Below, piece after piece: positions 32,188 to 40,843 of a DNA stretch of 64,000 nucleotides. The stretch spans positions 1 to 64,000 of the forward strand of contig JAECRA010000017.1 in assembly GCA_015999985.1 (NCBI GenBank). Reading direction: 5' to 3'. The notes under the pieces were generated by a model, which saw only the letters and a program-made list of their open reading frames with translations, did not search any database and was not told where the DNA came from. Source of the stretch: Comamonadaceae bacterium. Its GTDB lineage: Bacteria; Pseudomonadota; Gammaproteobacteria; Burkholderiales; Burkholderiaceae_C. Every line of letters begins with the position of its first letter. Position 1 is the stretch's first letter. Position numbers and translations under genes: made by a program.

Positions 32188-33204
32188 GTGACAAATCATC
32201 TGACCGCCCCCGTGAACGAGCCGCCAACCATAGCGATCACCGGAGCCGGCAGCATAGGCGTCGCGTTTGCGATTGCGTTCTCGACCGTCGGTTATTCAGT
32301 CAATATCCACGATCCAGATGCGACCGCAAGAGCACGAGCCGCCGAGGAAATTCGCTGCAGATTGACTGATCTTTCAGAGCACGGACTGCTCAAGGACGAC
32401 CCTGACCTCATCCGATCGCGCATCTGCTTCTTTGCCGACATTTCTATCTGTCTGGATGGCGCGGAAATGGCAGTTGAATGCGCGCCTGAGGACGTGAATA
32501 TCAAACGCGCCATCTTTGCTTCACTAGATAGCATTTCCCCGCCGAATGTGATTTTGGCCAGTGCTTCCTCCGCGCTGCCCATCACGCGCTTCACGTCGGA
32601 TCTTCCTGGGAGAAACCGATGCTTGATCTTGCATCCAGGCAATCCACCTTACCTGCTTCCCGTGGTGGAAATTGTCCCCGCTGCGTACACAAATGACCAG
32701 GTTGTCCTGCGCGCAGAAGAACTGCTGAGAAAAGCGGGCCTGAAGCCTGTCCGGGTTGCCAAAGAAGTCGAAGGATTCGTCTTCAACCGATTACAGGGTG
32801 CTCTGTTGCGCGAAGCCTACTGCCTCGTACGGGACGGCGTCGCGACTGTTTCAGACATTGATACGGTGGTGCGTGATGGCTTGGGCTTGAGGTGGTCCGT
32901 CATTGGCCCCTTCGAGACAGTGGACCTGAATACCCGTGGCGGGATATCGTCACATGCTCAGAAGATGGGGCCAGCCTATGCCAGGATGGGTGAAGAACGT
33001 GGCCAGAATGACCCCTGGACAGATGATCTGGTCGCTAAGGTCAATGCACAACGGCGAGAAGTGCTACCTTTGAATCTCTGGGAGGAACGTGTAGCTTGGC
33101 GAGACCGGGCTTTGATGAAGCTTGTGGCGCAACGCAGAGCTGACTCGAAAAGCCCCACCACACAGCCTGAAGGAAGGAGTCGCTCAGATCTCGGATCGCT
33201 TTGA
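32188..33204 (+). CDS. 3-hydroxyacyl-CoA dehydrogenase family protein (carnitine dehydrogenase / lambda-crystallin-like)
   Basis: A 338-residue NAD enzyme. The Rossmann motif TIAITGAGSIGVAFAIAFSTVGYSVNIHD (read in parts) is followed by VECAPEDVNIKRAIFASLD, the catalytic-region ILHPGNPPYLLPVVEIVP with the H-P-x-N-P-P motif, and the C-terminal domain EGFVFNRLQGALLREAYCLVRDGVA. The H-P-G-N-P-P variant is typical of gulonate/carnitine-type hydroxy-acid dehydrogenases acting on free acids. The GTG start at 32188 has a strong GGAGG 8 bases upstream. It probably oxidises a beta-hydroxy acid late in the pathway and may do the job lost with the SDR remnant. Confidence 0.87.
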   Translation: MTNHLTAPVNEPPTIAITGAGSIGVAFAIAFSTVGYSVNIHDPDATARARAAEEIRCRLTDLSEHGLLKDDPDLIRSRICFFADISICLDGAEMAVECAPEDVNIKRAIFASLDSISPPNVILASASSALPITRFTSDLPGRNRCLILHPGNPPYLLPVVEIVPAAYTNDQVVLRAEELLRKAGLKPVRVAKEVEGFVFNRLQGALLREAYCLVRDGVATVSDIDTVVRDGLGLRWSVIGPFETVDLNTRGGISSHAQKMGPAYARMGEERGQNDPWTDDLVAKVNAQRREVLPLNLWEERVAWRDRALMKLVAQRRADSKSPTTQPEGRSRSDLGSL

Positions 33205-33277
33205 ATCTGATTCGATCGTGCTCAAGGCTAAACTGGTTCTTGATGCGGCCTGACAAGTGACATCCTAGAGATCTGTC

Positions 33278-34180
33278 TCAAGCTTCGAGCGGCGCCTTGG
33301 CCAGCATCTCGACCACGTGGTCTACAAAACAGGTGATCCGGGCTGATAGAGCGGTATTGCGGTAATAAACCGCGTTGATGGGCTGGCGCACATCCAGAGT
33401 GCGCTTAGGAAACAGCTGCACCAGGCTGGCGTTGGCACGGTCCTCACGCGTCATGAAGTCCGATAGGCAAACAATCCCCAACCCAGCCAAGGCCATATGG
33501 CGCAAGGTCTCCCCGCTGGAGGACCCCATGGTTGGCTTGATATGCACGGTGCTTCCGTCGGATTGGCGCAAAGGCCAGTCGTTCAGGGTCTCGGGTTGCG
33601 TGAAGCCGAGCAAGGCGTGTTGCGTAAGCTGCTCGGGAGTAGATGGCGTGCCATGCCGCCGGAGGTAAGTGGGGCTGGCCAGTACCCGCAGGCGGCTGCT
33701 GCCAATAGGGCGGGCGTGCAGGGTGGAATCTTTCAGTGCTCCAATACGAAAGGCGACATCTGTGCGCTTTTCAATCAAATCGATAAAACCTTCGTTTGAA
33801 ATAAGCTCCAACTCCACTTCTGGGTAACGCTCACGAAAACCAGACAGTAGCGGCACCAGCGTGTGCAGCATGAAGGGCGTGGAAGCATCTACCCGCAGCA
33901 AGCCTGCGGGACGACTTCGCCGCGCAGCCATCTGCTCTTCTGCCGCATCGACCGAGGCCAGAATGGCGCGTGCTTGCTGAAGGAAGGCACTGCCTTCTTC
34001 AGTCAGCTCCAGCCGCCGCGTCGTGCGTCGCAGCAAAGTGGTCTGCAGCTTTTCTTCCAAACGGCCCAGCGTACGGCTGGTAGCGGAAACCGTGAGCTCA
34101 AGCTGTTCCGAGGCTGCGGTGATCGAGCCCGTGTCCACGACCGCCACGAATGCCTGCATCTCATCGAGGGTAGTCTTCAT
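33278..34180 (-). CDS. LysR family transcriptional regulator
   Basis: A 300-residue LysR protein: MKTTLDEMQAFVAVVDTGSI, TAASEQLELTVSATSRTLGR, LEEKLQTTLLRRTTRRLELTEEGSAF (in parts), then the effector domain with GLLRVDASTPFMLHTLVPLL and LGIVCLSDFMTRED. It diverges from an MFS efflux gene 163 bp away, a classic regulator-target pair. The dyad TTGAA-N5-TTCAA at 34183-34197 lies directly in front of its start codon and would suit autorepression. Confidence 0.93.
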   Translation of the reverse strand: MKTTLDEMQAFVAVVDTGSITAASEQLELTVSATSRTLGRLEEKLQTTLLRRTTRRLELTEEGSAFLQQARAILASVDAAEEQMAARRSRPAGLLRVDASTPFMLHTLVPLLSGFRERYPEVELELISNEGFIDLIEKRTDVAFRIGALKDSTLHARPIGSSRLRVLASPTYLRRHGTPSTPEQLTQHALLGFTQPETLNDWPLRQSDGSTVHIKPTMGSSSGETLRHMALAGLGIVCLSDFMTREDRANASLVQLFPKRTLDVRQPINAVYYRNTALSARITCFVDHVVEMLAKAPLEA

Positions 34181-34182
34181 TA

Positions 34183-34197
34183 TTGAAGTTTATTCAA
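34183..34197. promoter_or_regulatory. TTGAA-N5-TTCAA dyad at the LysR start
   Basis: A perfect 5-bp dyad (TTGAA, GTTTA, TTCAA) begins 2 bases before the LysR start codon on its upstream side and is flanked by AT-rich sequence. It conforms to the T-N11-A shape of LysR sites. It lies 146 bp from the MFS start, so the effect on that gene is less clear. Confidence 0.45.
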
Positions 34198-34343
34198 GAG
34201 AATATGTTTAATTCAGGGCTATATCCGCAATAGTAATTCACGCACACTCCACTGTCCATTTCCCAGAGATAAGCAGTGCTCAGTGCCTTGGGAAGCTTGT
34301 TGTTCAGTCAACTGCTCACTCCAGACATGAGGCTCAAGCCGTC

Positions 34344-35540
34344 ATGAACACCTTAGAGAAACATCCCGTCAAATCCTCCACCGCCCTGCTCGCCCTGGCG
34401 ACCGGGGCTTTTGCCATTGGCACCACTGAATTCGCGCCCATGGGCCTGTTGCCCGTGATTGCAGACGGCGTGCAAGTCGACATTCCCACGGCGGGCATGC
34501 TGGTCTCTGCTTACGCGGTAGGGGTCATGGTGGGCGCGCCGGTGATGACCTTGTTGTTCAGCCGCTTTGGCAAGCGCGCCGCATTGATGGCACTGATGTT
34601 CATCTTTACGGTCGGCAATCTGTTGTCAGCCTTTGCGCCTGGCTACACCACCTTGCTGCTGTCCCGGCTCGTCACCAGTTTGAACCATGGTGCCTTCTTC
34701 GGCATTGGTGCCGTCGTGGCAGCCAGTCTGGTGCCCAAAGACAAGCAAGCAAGTGCCATTGCCGCCATGTTCATGGGCCTGACGGTGGCCAACGTGGGTG
34801 GCGTGCCTGCCGCAACCTGGATAGGCCAGCAAGTGGGCTGGCGCATGGCCTTCGGCGGCACGGCGGTTCTGGGTTTGATCACTATCGCGGCCTTGTGGGT
34901 GGCGTTGCCCAAAGGGCAGCCAGGCGAGCGTCCTGAGGTCCGCCGTGAGCTGAAGGTGCTCACCCGACCTGAAGTCTTGTTGGCCCTGGGCACCACGGTA
35001 TTGGGCTCGGGCGCCATGTTTGCGCTCTACACCTACGTGGCGCCGCTGTTGGCAGAAATCACACAGGCCAGCCCAGGGTTCGTGGCCTTCGCCCTGGTGT
35101 TGATTGGCGTTGGGTTCACTCTCGGCAATATCCTGGGTGGCCGTTTGGCAGATTGGTCCGTTGATCGTTCCATAAAAATCCTTCTGGCGTCCCTGGCGGT
35201 GGTCATGCTCGCCTTGCCTTGGTTGATGACCAGCCATGTCGGCGCGGCCATCGGCCTGGTGGTCTGGGGCGCAGTTTCCTTCGGCATCGTGCCACCGGTT
35301 CAGATGCGCGTCATGCAGGCCGCCTCTCAAGCGCCGGGCCTGGCTTCGTCCGTGAATATTGGCGCATTCAACCTGGGCAATGCACTGGGTGCGGCCCTGG
35401 GTGGCTTTGTCATCGCCCAGGGTCTGGGTTATGCCGCGGTGCCTTGGGTGGGCGCCGCCCTCGCGGCCGGGGGGCTGGCGTTGGTCTGGTGGGGGCAGGC
35501 AGGTCGTCGTGCCGCACTGGCGTCATCTACGTGTAGCTGA
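34344..35540 (+). CDS. MFS transporter, AraJ/YdhP-type efflux
   Basis: A 398-residue protein with twelve hydrophobic segments. The first, ALLALATGAFAIGTTEFAPMGLLPVIADG, is the signature of the AraJ/YdhP drug- and sugar-efflux branch. The loop 2-3 motif is FSRFGKRAALMALMF, and helix 5 has GLTVANVGGVPAATWIGQQVGWR. Such proteins export small molecules with proton antiport. It diverges from a LysR gene that probably controls it. The ATG at 34344 has GAGG upstream. Substrate unknown. Confidence 0.92.
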   Translation: MNTLEKHPVKSSTALLALATGAFAIGTTEFAPMGLLPVIADGVQVDIPTAGMLVSAYAVGVMVGAPVMTLLFSRFGKRAALMALMFIFTVGNLLSAFAPGYTTLLLSRLVTSLNHGAFFGIGAVVAASLVPKDKQASAIAAMFMGLTVANVGGVPAATWIGQQVGWRMAFGGTAVLGLITIAALWVALPKGQPGERPEVRRELKVLTRPEVLLALGTTVLGSGAMFALYTYVAPLLAEITQASPGFVAFALVLIGVGFTLGNILGGRLADWSVDRSIKILLASLAVVMLALPWLMTSHVGAAIGLVVWGAVSFGIVPPVQMRVMQAASQAPGLASSVNIGAFNLGNALGAALGGFVIAQGLGYAAVPWVGAALAAGGLALVWWGQAGRRAALASSTCS

Positions 35541-35565
35541 GATTCAGCATTGCCTTAACTTGGCG

Positions 35566-36246
35566 TCAATCAGGAACGCTTTCTCCGTTCAGCGTGGTCT
35601 GAAAATCCTGCAGCAGAGACTGGTGCAGCAATGACTTCACCCGGCCAATCGCTTTCGGATCAGCCCTGGTAAGTTGCTCCGCACACGCGGTTACTTCGGC
35701 ATCCAGTCGCTCATGCGGTACCACGCTCCAGAGCAGGCCCCACTGAAGCGCCTGCTCAGCACTGAACTCCTGCCCAAACCACAGCAAGGCTTTCGCACGG
35801 CTCAAGCCCACCAGTCTGGGCAACAAGGCATGCACGCCTCCGGTGCCGGGCAATCCAAGTTGCGCCTCAGGAAGTTTGAAGCGCGCCTGGTCACTGGCGA
35901 TCACCAGGTCGCAGTTGAGTGCCAGCTCCAGACCAGCGCCGACAGCCCACCCGTGCACGGCGGCGATGGAGGGTTTTTCGCTGTTGACCAGGGCCTGGGC
36001 GACGGCCTGCAGCGTGGCCACAAAAGCAGCGGTGCCGGGTGCATCTCTGTCTTTACCCGCACAAAAGGCTCGCCCTTCGCCCTGGATGACCAGTAGCTTG
36101 ACTTCAGGGTCTGCGAGCCCTTGCTGAATCCCGGCCAACAGCTCTTCAGCCATCTCAGGCGTCAGCGCGTTCAGGCTTTGCGGTCGATGCAGTTGGATCT
36201 TCCACACGCCGTCCTGGCGCTGGCACCGTATGTCTTGTGTCTTCAC
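35566..36246 (-). CDS. Enoyl-CoA hydratase/isomerase family protein
   Basis: A 226-residue crotonase, shorter than the usual 255-260 residues because the C-terminal trimerisation helices are reduced. Oxyanion-hole words GEGRAFCAGKDRDAPG and AAVHGWAVGAGLELALNCDLVIAS are present, as is FKLPEAQLGLPGTGGVHALL. One catalytic glutamate position is occupied in PEAQLG. The GTG start at 36246 overlaps the stop of the DMFase-like gene by 4 bp (GTGA). CoA chemistry beside a formamidase-like protein is unusual; the pair probably handles an amide-bearing acyl compound. Confidence 0.85.
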   Translation of the reverse strand: MKTQDIRCQRQDGVWKIQLHRPQSLNALTPEMAEELLAGIQQGLADPEVKLLVIQGEGRAFCAGKDRDAPGTAAFVATLQAVAQALVNSEKPSIAAVHGWAVGAGLELALNCDLVIASDQARFKLPEAQLGLPGTGGVHALLPRLVGLSRAKALLWFGQEFSAEQALQWGLLWSVVPHERLDAEVTACAEQLTRADPKAIGRVKSLLHQSLLQDFQTTLNGESVPD

Positions 36247-38588
36247 GCGCTCTTCACCGGCATGCGGGTCTCGGTCTTATCCATGTAGCGTCCTTCTGCG
36301 GGGTACGGCACATCAAAAGCGGCCAGTACGTTGGCCAGTAGTTTGCCCATTCTCTCGTCAACACCCAGAACCCAGCTGGCACCCACTGCGCCCGCGTTGA
36401 ATACTCTGCCGCCGTCGGGTCGGTTCCACACAATCATTTCGCAAGACAGGCCATCCAGCGAAGCGGTGGGCGTTTCAAAGTAATCCAGATAAGCATCCAG
36501 TTCGCCGGGTGCCCTGATACCCTCCGCGATCACTTCTATGCCCTGTTGCGCCTCGAGCGCATCCGCATCGCGGGGGAATTGCGGCGTCATGCGCATCAAT
36601 GTGGCAGCCGTCAAATCCCATTCATGACCAATGGCCCGCGGAAGACTCTGGTTGGGGCCATGTCCAAAGGTGTCACCATTTTGCAAGCCGGTCGCAAAGG
36701 GAGTGTTGAAGAACGGGTGCTTGACGTTCCCCGCGCGATACACGCCAAAGTCCTGCGCCTGGGCAAAACCCCAACCCGCCGTTTCCAGTCCGATCGCTTC
36801 GGTGCTGGGTCTGTCTGCGTAGCGCCAGAGCCCGCCCCTTCTGCCGTCTTGGCTGTGGTACTGCTCACCGTGTGGGCCTGCGGGCGCGTTCACGTCTTCA
36901 CCGCCCTCGTCAGTCCCATCGTGAGGCGTGCGCGTCTTTCTTTGCTCCATGACGCTCTCAGTCTCGTCAAAGCTGACTCGCCAGTACATGGAATTGCCTG
37001 ACAGCACGATGGTGGTGCCACCTTGTGCCAGGTACGCCTCCAGGCCATCACGTGCTGGCTCAGACCAGTATTCGCTGTGGCCGTTGATGATGAGGGTGCT
37101 GTAGCTCTTGAGCAGCTCCGGCGATCTATGCAGGTCTATGTCCGCAATCAGGTCGTATTCATAGCCGTGTGCGTCCAGCCAGTGATGGAGCTCGCGCTCG
37201 AGCCGCGTCCATTGTGCAAAACCGCTGTCTGCAGGGTCATACAACTCATAGGGGGCTGTATGCGGTCTGGGCATGCGCGTGCCCACATAGTAGGTCGGTT
37301 GTCCTCCGCGGTGGTAGGAATACAGGCATTGCTCTGGCGCCAATGCATGGCTGTTCGGCAGACCTGCGCAACGTCGTGGCCAAACGGCGGGCTGAATGTA
37401 GGGAGCTGCAAACGGCGTCGTGGCATAGGCCAGCCAGGTGTTGGTGGCGCAGAGCACCAGCAGTTTGGGGGCTGGCGCCTGCCTGTTTCGTTTGACAACG
37501 AAGGTGACGTCGTAACGTGCAGGCGTTCCCTCCAGCGAGTATTCAAAGCGCGCCACGTACAGGCCGGACAGTGCGTTCGATGGCACTTGAAACACATGTG
37601 TGGGCTCCCAGCCGCAATCGACCAAATCATCACTTGCCAGCCGGAGGCCCATGCGTTCTGGTGGTGCACAGTGCTTGAAGTGCAGGCCGGGATCGTCTCG
37701 GTACCGAGGAACTTGGTTTACATCAAAAGCAGGACCGTTGATGACCCGTGTCCCGTGATTGACCAGGCTGCCATGCCTTGCGTGGACGGAGCTGTCTCGG
37801 ACCAAAGCGCCTTTCAGCTCATCCAGGGGCCAGCATGCGAGAAGATCAGGGTGGGCTGTAGGCATGACGCCAAGGGCTTGAACACGTGCGCCTATGCCTG
37901 GCGCATCCAGTGCAGAGCCGTACAAGGCAGGCATGGCCAAATCGCCTTCAAAGAACAGATCGGCCACGCCATTCACACCGCAAGCTCCAAGTCTGATGGG
38001 GCCCTTGTCGACTGTGAATGTCTTGGTGAGTTCGCACTGAGCGACGCACACTCCGTCCAGCCACATCTCTGCCCGCTCATGCCCAATGAGCACGGCCACA
38101 TGCATCCAGGCCTTCAAGTGGATGGGGTCAGGCGATCTCAGGCGAGCAGGGAAAACAGCAGCTTCAAGCTCGAGGCCCACGCCGCAACCGAAAGTTAGGT
38201 GTCCTTCAGGGCTCACGAACAAACCCACGCCGGAGGCGTCCATGTGCTGCTCCATCTGGGAGAACACGCACTGCCAATCTGAAAAACTCCAGACCTTGAT
38301 CCAGCTCTCAAACGTCAGCTGAGTAACCGGTCCTGGCGGCAGCCCTTTGGCGATGTGAACGTAAGAGCCCGGATGAATGGGCTGAAGCCGGGGCTCAAGA
38401 GCAAGCCGCTGCTCCAGTACCTCATCTTTTGCGGGTGAATCCAGGTCAGGCCCCAGCCGGCATAGAGAGACCGAATAGGGCCTGTCGGAGCTGACGTGCA
38501 GCGAGATCTCTTGGCCCGCCTCTACGCTGATCTGATCGGCATAGGCATGAAGGCCGGGGAGTTCCACGGCCCGATGTGGTGCGATCAT
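36243..38588 (-). CDS. N,N-dimethylformamidase large-subunit-like protein
   Basis: A 781-residue protein. A LamG-like beta domain (about residues 70-240, with LTFESWIKVWSFSDWQCVFS and HVAVLIGHERAEMWLDGV) precedes a glutamine-amidotransferase-like domain with ATNTWLAYATTPF (Tyr388), YSYHRGGQPTYYV (Tyr423-434) and INGHSEYWS (His504, Glu506). Tyrosine plus glutamate and histidine ligation of one Fe(III) is the hallmark of bacterial DMF amidohydrolase, to which the whole layout corresponds. The small subunit DmfA1 (about 130 residues) is not encoded beside it. Amide hydrolysis is likely, but DMF itself is not assured. It is coupled to a crotonase and follows a Bug receptor. Confidence 0.83.
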   Translation of the reverse strand: MIAPHRAVELPGLHAYADQISVEAGQEISLHVSSDRPYSVSLCRLGPDLDSPAKDEVLEQRLALEPRLQPIHPGSYVHIAKGLPPGPVTQLTFESWIKVWSFSDWQCVFSQMEQHMDASGVGLFVSPEGHLTFGCGVGLELEAAVFPARLRSPDPIHLKAWMHVAVLIGHERAEMWLDGVCVAQCELTKTFTVDKGPIRLGACGVNGVADLFFEGDLAMPALYGSALDAPGIGARVQALGVMPTAHPDLLACWPLDELKGALVRDSSVHARHGSLVNHGTRVINGPAFDVNQVPRYRDDPGLHFKHCAPPERMGLRLASDDLVDCGWEPTHVFQVPSNALSGLYVARFEYSLEGTPARYDVTFVVKRNRQAPAPKLLVLCATNTWLAYATTPFAAPYIQPAVWPRRCAGLPNSHALAPEQCLYSYHRGGQPTYYVGTRMPRPHTAPYELYDPADSGFAQWTRLERELHHWLDAHGYEYDLIADIDLHRSPELLKSYSTLIINGHSEYWSEPARDGLEAYLAQGGTTIVLSGNSMYWRVSFDETESVMEQRKTRTPHDGTDEGGEDVNAPAGPHGEQYHSQDGRRGGLWRYADRPSTEAIGLETAGWGFAQAQDFGVYRAGNVKHPFFNTPFATGLQNGDTFGHGPNQSLPRAIGHEWDLTAATLMRMTPQFPRDADALEAQQGIEVIAEGIRAPGELDAYLDYFETPTASLDGLSCEMIVWNRPDGGRVFNAGAVGASWVLGVDERMGKLLANVLAAFDVPYPAEGRYMDKTETRMPVKSA

Positions 38589-38590
38589 GC

Positions 38591-39559
38591 TCAGTCGATG
38601 GTAAAACCGGATGCCTTGACGACAGGCCGCCAGGTGTTCAGGTCGCTGCTGACCAGGGAGCCCAGTTCTGCGGGCGTGCTGGGGTGTGATTCCATGCCCA
38701 GCTTGAGCAGGCGCTCTTGAACGCTCTTTTGCGTCAGGACCTTGTTCAACGCAGCATTGAGCCGTTCTGCCGTGGCGTCAGGCGTTGATTTGGGCACGAA
38801 CAAGGCTGTCCACTCCAGAGAGTCGAACCCAGAGACGCCCAATTCCTTCAGCGTTGGCGTGTCAGGCAAAAGCTGGGCTCGCTTGGCACCGTTGACAGCC
38901 AGAACACGCAGTTTGCCCGCCTGCGAGTGCTGGGCTACGTCCAGGATAGGCTGAATGCCTGCGGTGATCTGATTGCCCAGCAGGTCTTGCACCAGGGGTG
39001 CAGCACCTTTGTACGGCACGGCTTGCAGCGAAACCTTGGCGTCCGCGCCCAGCTTGTAGCCAATGAAATGAGACACGCTGCCCGCTGCAGGCACGCCAAA
39101 GCTGGAAAGCTTGGCATCGCCCTTGGCAAGCTCTATCCACTGCTTGACATCCGTGGCCTGCACTGAGGCGGGCAGCGCAATGGCTTCATAGAAGCTAGTC
39201 ATGCGCCCGATGGGCTTGAAATCTGCCACGGGGTCGTACTTTACGGCCTTGGAGGTCAGCGGCAGCATCACCATCATGTGCGAATTGGCGACCAGAATGG
39301 TGGTGCCGTCTCCAGGCACCGAGCGCACGTAATCAGCGGCAATCTGGCCCCCCGCGCCAGCCCTGTTTTCTACCACGACAGGCGCCTTGATTTCGTCCTT
39401 CAAGCCTTCCGCCACCATACGGGCCACCGCATCGGCCGAGCCGCCTGCAGGGTAGCCCACGATCAGCCTGACGGGGCCTTTGAAGTCTTGCGCCTGAGAC
39501 GCGGCGCCGAAGGCAAAAAGGGCGGCTGTGGCAAGGATGAACTGGCGATGTAGTTTCAT
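38591..39559 (-). CDS. Bug-family (TctC-like) periplasmic solute receptor
   Basis: A 322-residue receptor. The signal peptide (LHRQFILATAALFAFGAASQ, cleavage after AQA-like SQA) is followed by FKGPVRLIVGYPAGGSADAVARMV and the pocket words SFGVPAAGSVSHFIGYKLGA and AVPYKGAAPLVQDLLGNQI. GYPAGG replaces the more common PFPPGG. It is separated from the DMFase-like gene by only 2 bp and is the first gene of that operon, so it presumably delivers the amide or acid substrate. A LysR gene diverges 185 bp away. Confidence 0.92.
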   Translation of the reverse strand: MKLHRQFILATAALFAFGAASQAQDFKGPVRLIVGYPAGGSADAVARMVAEGLKDEIKAPVVVENRAGAGGQIAADYVRSVPGDGTTILVANSHMMVMLPLTSKAVKYDPVADFKPIGRMTSFYEAIALPASVQATDVKQWIELAKGDAKLSSFGVPAAGSVSHFIGYKLGADAKVSLQAVPYKGAAPLVQDLLGNQITAGIQPILDVAQHSQAGKLRVLAVNGAKRAQLLPDTPTLKELGVSGFDSLEWTALFVPKSTPDATAERLNAALNKVLTQKSVQERLLKLGMESHPSTPAELGSLVSSDLNTWRPVVKASGFTID

Positions 39560-39744
39560 AAGTTGTCTCCGTGGGGTGAATGGCGATCATTCAATGCCAA
39601 AACACGTTAGAAGGTGTGAATGAATCCGGCGTGGGGATTCTTCACACCTTCTCAGTGTTTTTCATAGCAGTCGGTCACCATCTTCCGGCCAAGTTGCCAC
39701 ATTGGGTAGCATGCTCGCATTGATATCTTCTATACGTGGCGCGT

Positions 39745-40662
39745 ATGACCAAAAAGCTGGACCGTCTGCATCTCGTTCTCACCTTTCTTGCCATTGCCCA
39801 GCACGGCAACCTCTCGGCAGCGGCCAAGGCGCTGGGTACCACACAGCCTACGGTCAGCCGCCGGCTACGAGATCTGGAAATGCTGCTGGGCACGCGCCTG
39901 GCGGCACGAACCACCCACAGGTTTCATCTGACCCCCGAGGGCATTGAATTGCAACGCAGATCCATGGTCTGGGCCGACGAATGGTCTGAATGGGAACACG
40001 ATCTGAAGACCACCACCTCCGTGCCCAGAGGGGTACTCACCATCGTCGGACCGCATGCGTATGGAAGCAGCTTTCTCATGGAGGCTATAGCTCAGTACCG
40101 CGTCACCTATCCACAAGTGCAGGTGAGGCTGCGGCTCACTGATGGCGCGGTAGACCTCATCAAAGAGGGCGCTGATCTCTGGGTATGCGCAGGTGGCTCG
40201 CAAGACCAGACGCTGCATGTTCGGCGCCTGGGGCTCATGCGCCGGATACTGATTGCCTCCAAGGACTACCCTGGCCGCGCCATCCGGCAACCAGAGCACC
40301 TGAAGGATCACCCGCTCATTGGTCTTATTCCTTTGGTCTACGACCGCCTGGTGTTGCGATCTGTTCGAACAGAGGAGCGGCGGGAGGTTCGTATGCAGTC
40401 AGCTGTGGCGACTGATGGTTTGTTGTCCAGCTACCGAGGGGTTCAACTGGGCATGGGCATCGGCGCCTCTGCGTTCTGGCTTTGCGGGCCCGACCTTGAG
40501 AGTGGTGCGGTCAAGCGCGTCTTGCCTGCTTGGGAGTTGGAGCCGGTGCCTATTGAAGTGGTGACTGTGGCAGGAAGATTCAGGCCTGCGAGGATTGACG
40601 CCTTTGTGGAGATCCTCGGCCGTTTGATGAGCAGCTTCAAAGGGTTTGAGCCGTCGAAGTGA
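39745..40662 (+). CDS. LysR family transcriptional regulator
   Basis: A 305-residue LysR protein read from the ATG at 39745; a GTG at 39736 would add three residues. The DNA-binding part is LDRLHLVLTFLAIAQHGNLS, AAAKALGTTQPTVSRRLRDLE, MLLGTRLAARTTHRFHLTPEG, and the effector domain includes YRVTYPQVQVRLRLTDGAVDLI. It diverges from the receptor/DMFase-like operon (start 39559) and is the likely regulator of it. Downstream lies the DUF1932 dehydrogenase on the same strand after a 181-bp gap. Confidence 0.92.
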   Translation: MTKKLDRLHLVLTFLAIAQHGNLSAAAKALGTTQPTVSRRLRDLEMLLGTRLAARTTHRFHLTPEGIELQRRSMVWADEWSEWEHDLKTTTSVPRGVLTIVGPHAYGSSFLMEAIAQYRVTYPQVQVRLRLTDGAVDLIKEGADLWVCAGGSQDQTLHVRRLGLMRRILIASKDYPGRAIRQPEHLKDHPLIGLIPLVYDRLVLRSVRTEERREVRMQSAVATDGLLSSYRGVQLGMGIGASAFWLCGPDLESGAVKRVLPAWELEPVPIEVVTVAGRFRPARIDAFVEILGRLMSSFKGFEPSK

Positions 40663-40843
40663 AATCAGCTGAATTTCGGTGGCTCTTCCCTACCTGCCTT
40701 GGTGTCGAGCGATCGACCCTCAACGCGCTCAGCTGCGGTAAGCTTGCTTTCACGCTGAACGCAATGACTCAGTGCACCAAAGTCTGCTCCCTAAGCTGCG
40801 CGCCAAGTCTCTGCAGTCCATCTGAAATTTGAGATCACACGTC

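Noticed and set aside
37023-38198. 391-codon open frame on the plus strand
   Set aside because: It lies wholly antisense to the DMFase-like gene, which has clear domain motifs. The plus-strand product has no recognisable motif and the composition of a shadow frame.
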